Below, piece after piece: positions 35,707 to 36,475 of a DNA stretch of 36,475 nucleotides. The notes beneath the pieces were generated by a model. It had not been told where the DNA came from. It saw only the letters and a program-made list of their open reading frames with translations, and did no database searches. Source of the stretch: Streptomyces sp. ADI95-17 (lineage in GTDB: Bacteria > Actinomycetota > Actinomycetes > Streptomycetales > Streptomycetaceae); the NCBI RefSeq assembly GCF_003846175.1, contig NZ_ML123052.1, positions 1 to 36,475 on the forward strand. The letters are read 5' to 3'. Both the position numbers and the translations under genes were made by a program. The stretch's first letter is position 1. Each line of letters opens with the position of its first letter.

Positions 35707-36475
35707 TCAGGCGATGTGGTCCGCTTCGAGTTCGGCGTGGTAGCGGTTCTTGAACTCCGGCATCATGCGGCGGATCAGCGCCGCGCTGCGCGGGTGCCTG
35801 ACGTTGTGGCCGTCCGTGACGTGTATGTCCAGGGCGTCGACGCTCGGGTAGTCGTTGTGCTGGTTCACGAACGCGGCGAACACCTCGTACGCGATCGAGG
35901 CGAACTCGGCGTCCTCCTGCGCCCACTCGGCGGGGTCCGGCTCGGGCTCCTGGGGCTGCTCCTGGAGCTGGAGCTGTTCCTGGAGTTGTTCCTGGGCCTG
36001 TTCCTGGGCCTCGTGGTTCTGCTGGGGCTGCTCCTGGTCCTGCTGCTGCGCGGTACGGGGGCCGGGGACGGCGCCGATCGTGCCCACGCTGCCCAGGGGG
36101 CGGGTGCGGCCGCCGGGGCCCGTGGGGACCATCACCGGGGTCGGCTCCAGGCCCTCGACGTATGCCGGGTTGTAGGCGCTCTCGTACGCCTCGTCCGGGA
36201 CCTGGGGCGCCGCGAACCAGGGGCTCTCGTGCGAGCCGGGCCCTTCCTGGGGCCACTCCTCGGGCCACTCCTCGGCGGCGCCGGGGTCGGAGGGGTGGCT
36301 GTGTTGCGGGCTCTGTTGCTGCTGTTGCTGTTGAGCCTGGTGGTGTTCGTGCTGGGCGTGGTCCGGTTCGTACTGCTCGGCGTACTGCTGCTCGGGGCTG
36401 TACGGCAACTCGGGCTGGCGCTCGCCGGGTTCGACCTGGGCCTGGGCCGGAGGCAGCAGGGCGGGTTCGATGCCC
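35707..36475 (-). CDS. Gln/Glu/Pro-rich protein, 5' end outside the window (DUF2637-like tail)
   Basis: At least 255 residues; the frame stays open to the right edge, so the true start is outside. The visible N-terminal part is low-complexity: a run of seven Gln, WPEEWPQEGPGSHESPW, then alternating Gln-Glu (QEQAQEQLQEQLQLQEQPQE). The last 65 residues form a compact domain, FASIAYEVFAAFVNQHNDYP then DGHNVRHPRSAALIRRMMPE, which looks like a small helical DNA-binding-type module. In Streptomyces the gene beside lysS commonly encodes a DUF2637 membrane protein with such a C-terminus; the membrane part would be off the window. A TTG at 36408 is an internal codon, not a likely start. Confidence 0.75.
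   Translation of the reverse strand, partial: GIEPALLPPAQAQVEPGERQPELPYSPEQQYAEQYEPDHAQHEHHQAQQQQQQQSPQHSHPSDPGAAEEWPEEWPQEGPGSHESPWFAAPQVPDEAYESAYNPAYVEGLEPTPVMVPTGPGGRTRPLGSVGTIGAVPGPRTAQQQDQEQPQQNHEAQEQAQEQLQEQLQLQEQPQEPEPDPAEWAQEDAEFASIAYEVFAAFVNQHNDYPSVDALDIHVTDGHNVRHPRSAALIRRMMPEFKNRYHAELEADHIA

Noticed and set aside
36349..36408. TTG 36408 as start of the last gene
   Set aside because: The frame stays open with similar Pro/Gln/Glu-rich composition to the window edge, so the gene begins outside.

Overview
The window is about 36 kb of very GC-rich DNA with G/C-ending codons, GTG/TTG starts and long antisense shadow ORFs, which fits a Streptomyces chromosome. Gene content and order (bdtA, bS22, SDR, acyltransferase, rsbN, bldN, HAD, glutaredoxin-like, rex-hemA-hemC-hemD, hemB, then argS and a class I lysS) match the conserved core block known from S. 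coelicolor and its relatives. I see no tRNA, rRNA, IS element, prophage or CRISPR array.

Layout. Positions 1-4000: HAD phosphatase, MFS transporter, AcuC-type deacetylase and a phosphatase-like protein, all forward. 4000-7000: the small HTH protein BdtA, the 32-residue ribosomal protein bS22, an atypical SDR and a lysophospholipid-type acyltransferase. 7000-9600 (reverse): the developmental sigma factor BldN and its membrane anti-sigma factor RsbN; a BldN-type promoter lies in front of rsbN. 9600-11000: a HAD-IB hydrolase and a glutaredoxin-like protein, divergent. 11150-16220: a Rex operator followed by translationally coupled rex-hemA-hemC-hemD and a terminator; hemB follows from its own apparently leaderless promoter. 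Together these make tetrapyrrole synthesis from glutamyl-tRNA to uroporphyrinogen III a unit controlled by NADH/NAD redox state.

17400-26200 is more accessory in character. It holds a hypothetical gene, a 48-bp perfect palindrome, a secreted choice-of-anchor-A protein with a C-terminal LAxTG sorting signal and a DasR-like operator upstream, a class A penicillin-binding protein whose KTG motif reads ATG, several small hypotheticals, a DUF4253 protein, a WhiJ-type pair (XRE/DUF5753 regulator plus DUF397 protein) joined through a TTA-TGA/ATG overlap, and a protein with a possible ADP-ribosyltransferase-like N-terminus, a Cys cluster and C-terminal HEAT-like repeats. 26300-31770 holds a GNAT acetyltransferase, a small membrane protein beside a gene remnant, a secreted R61-like serine hydrolase, a DUF4232 lipoprotein with a 32-residue membrane ORF just upstream, and a membrane-anchored XRE protein with a repeat-rich linker and an extracellular domain. 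31900-36475 holds divergent argS and lysS and the 3' part of a Gln/Glu-rich gene that runs off the right edge.

Recurring themes are (1) development and the cell surface (BdtA, BldN/RsbN, sortase substrate, PBP, DD-peptidase-like hydrolase), (2) redox-linked heme synthesis, and (3) a notable number of genes with a TANNNT box 6-7 nt before ATG, i.e. predicted leaderless mRNAs.
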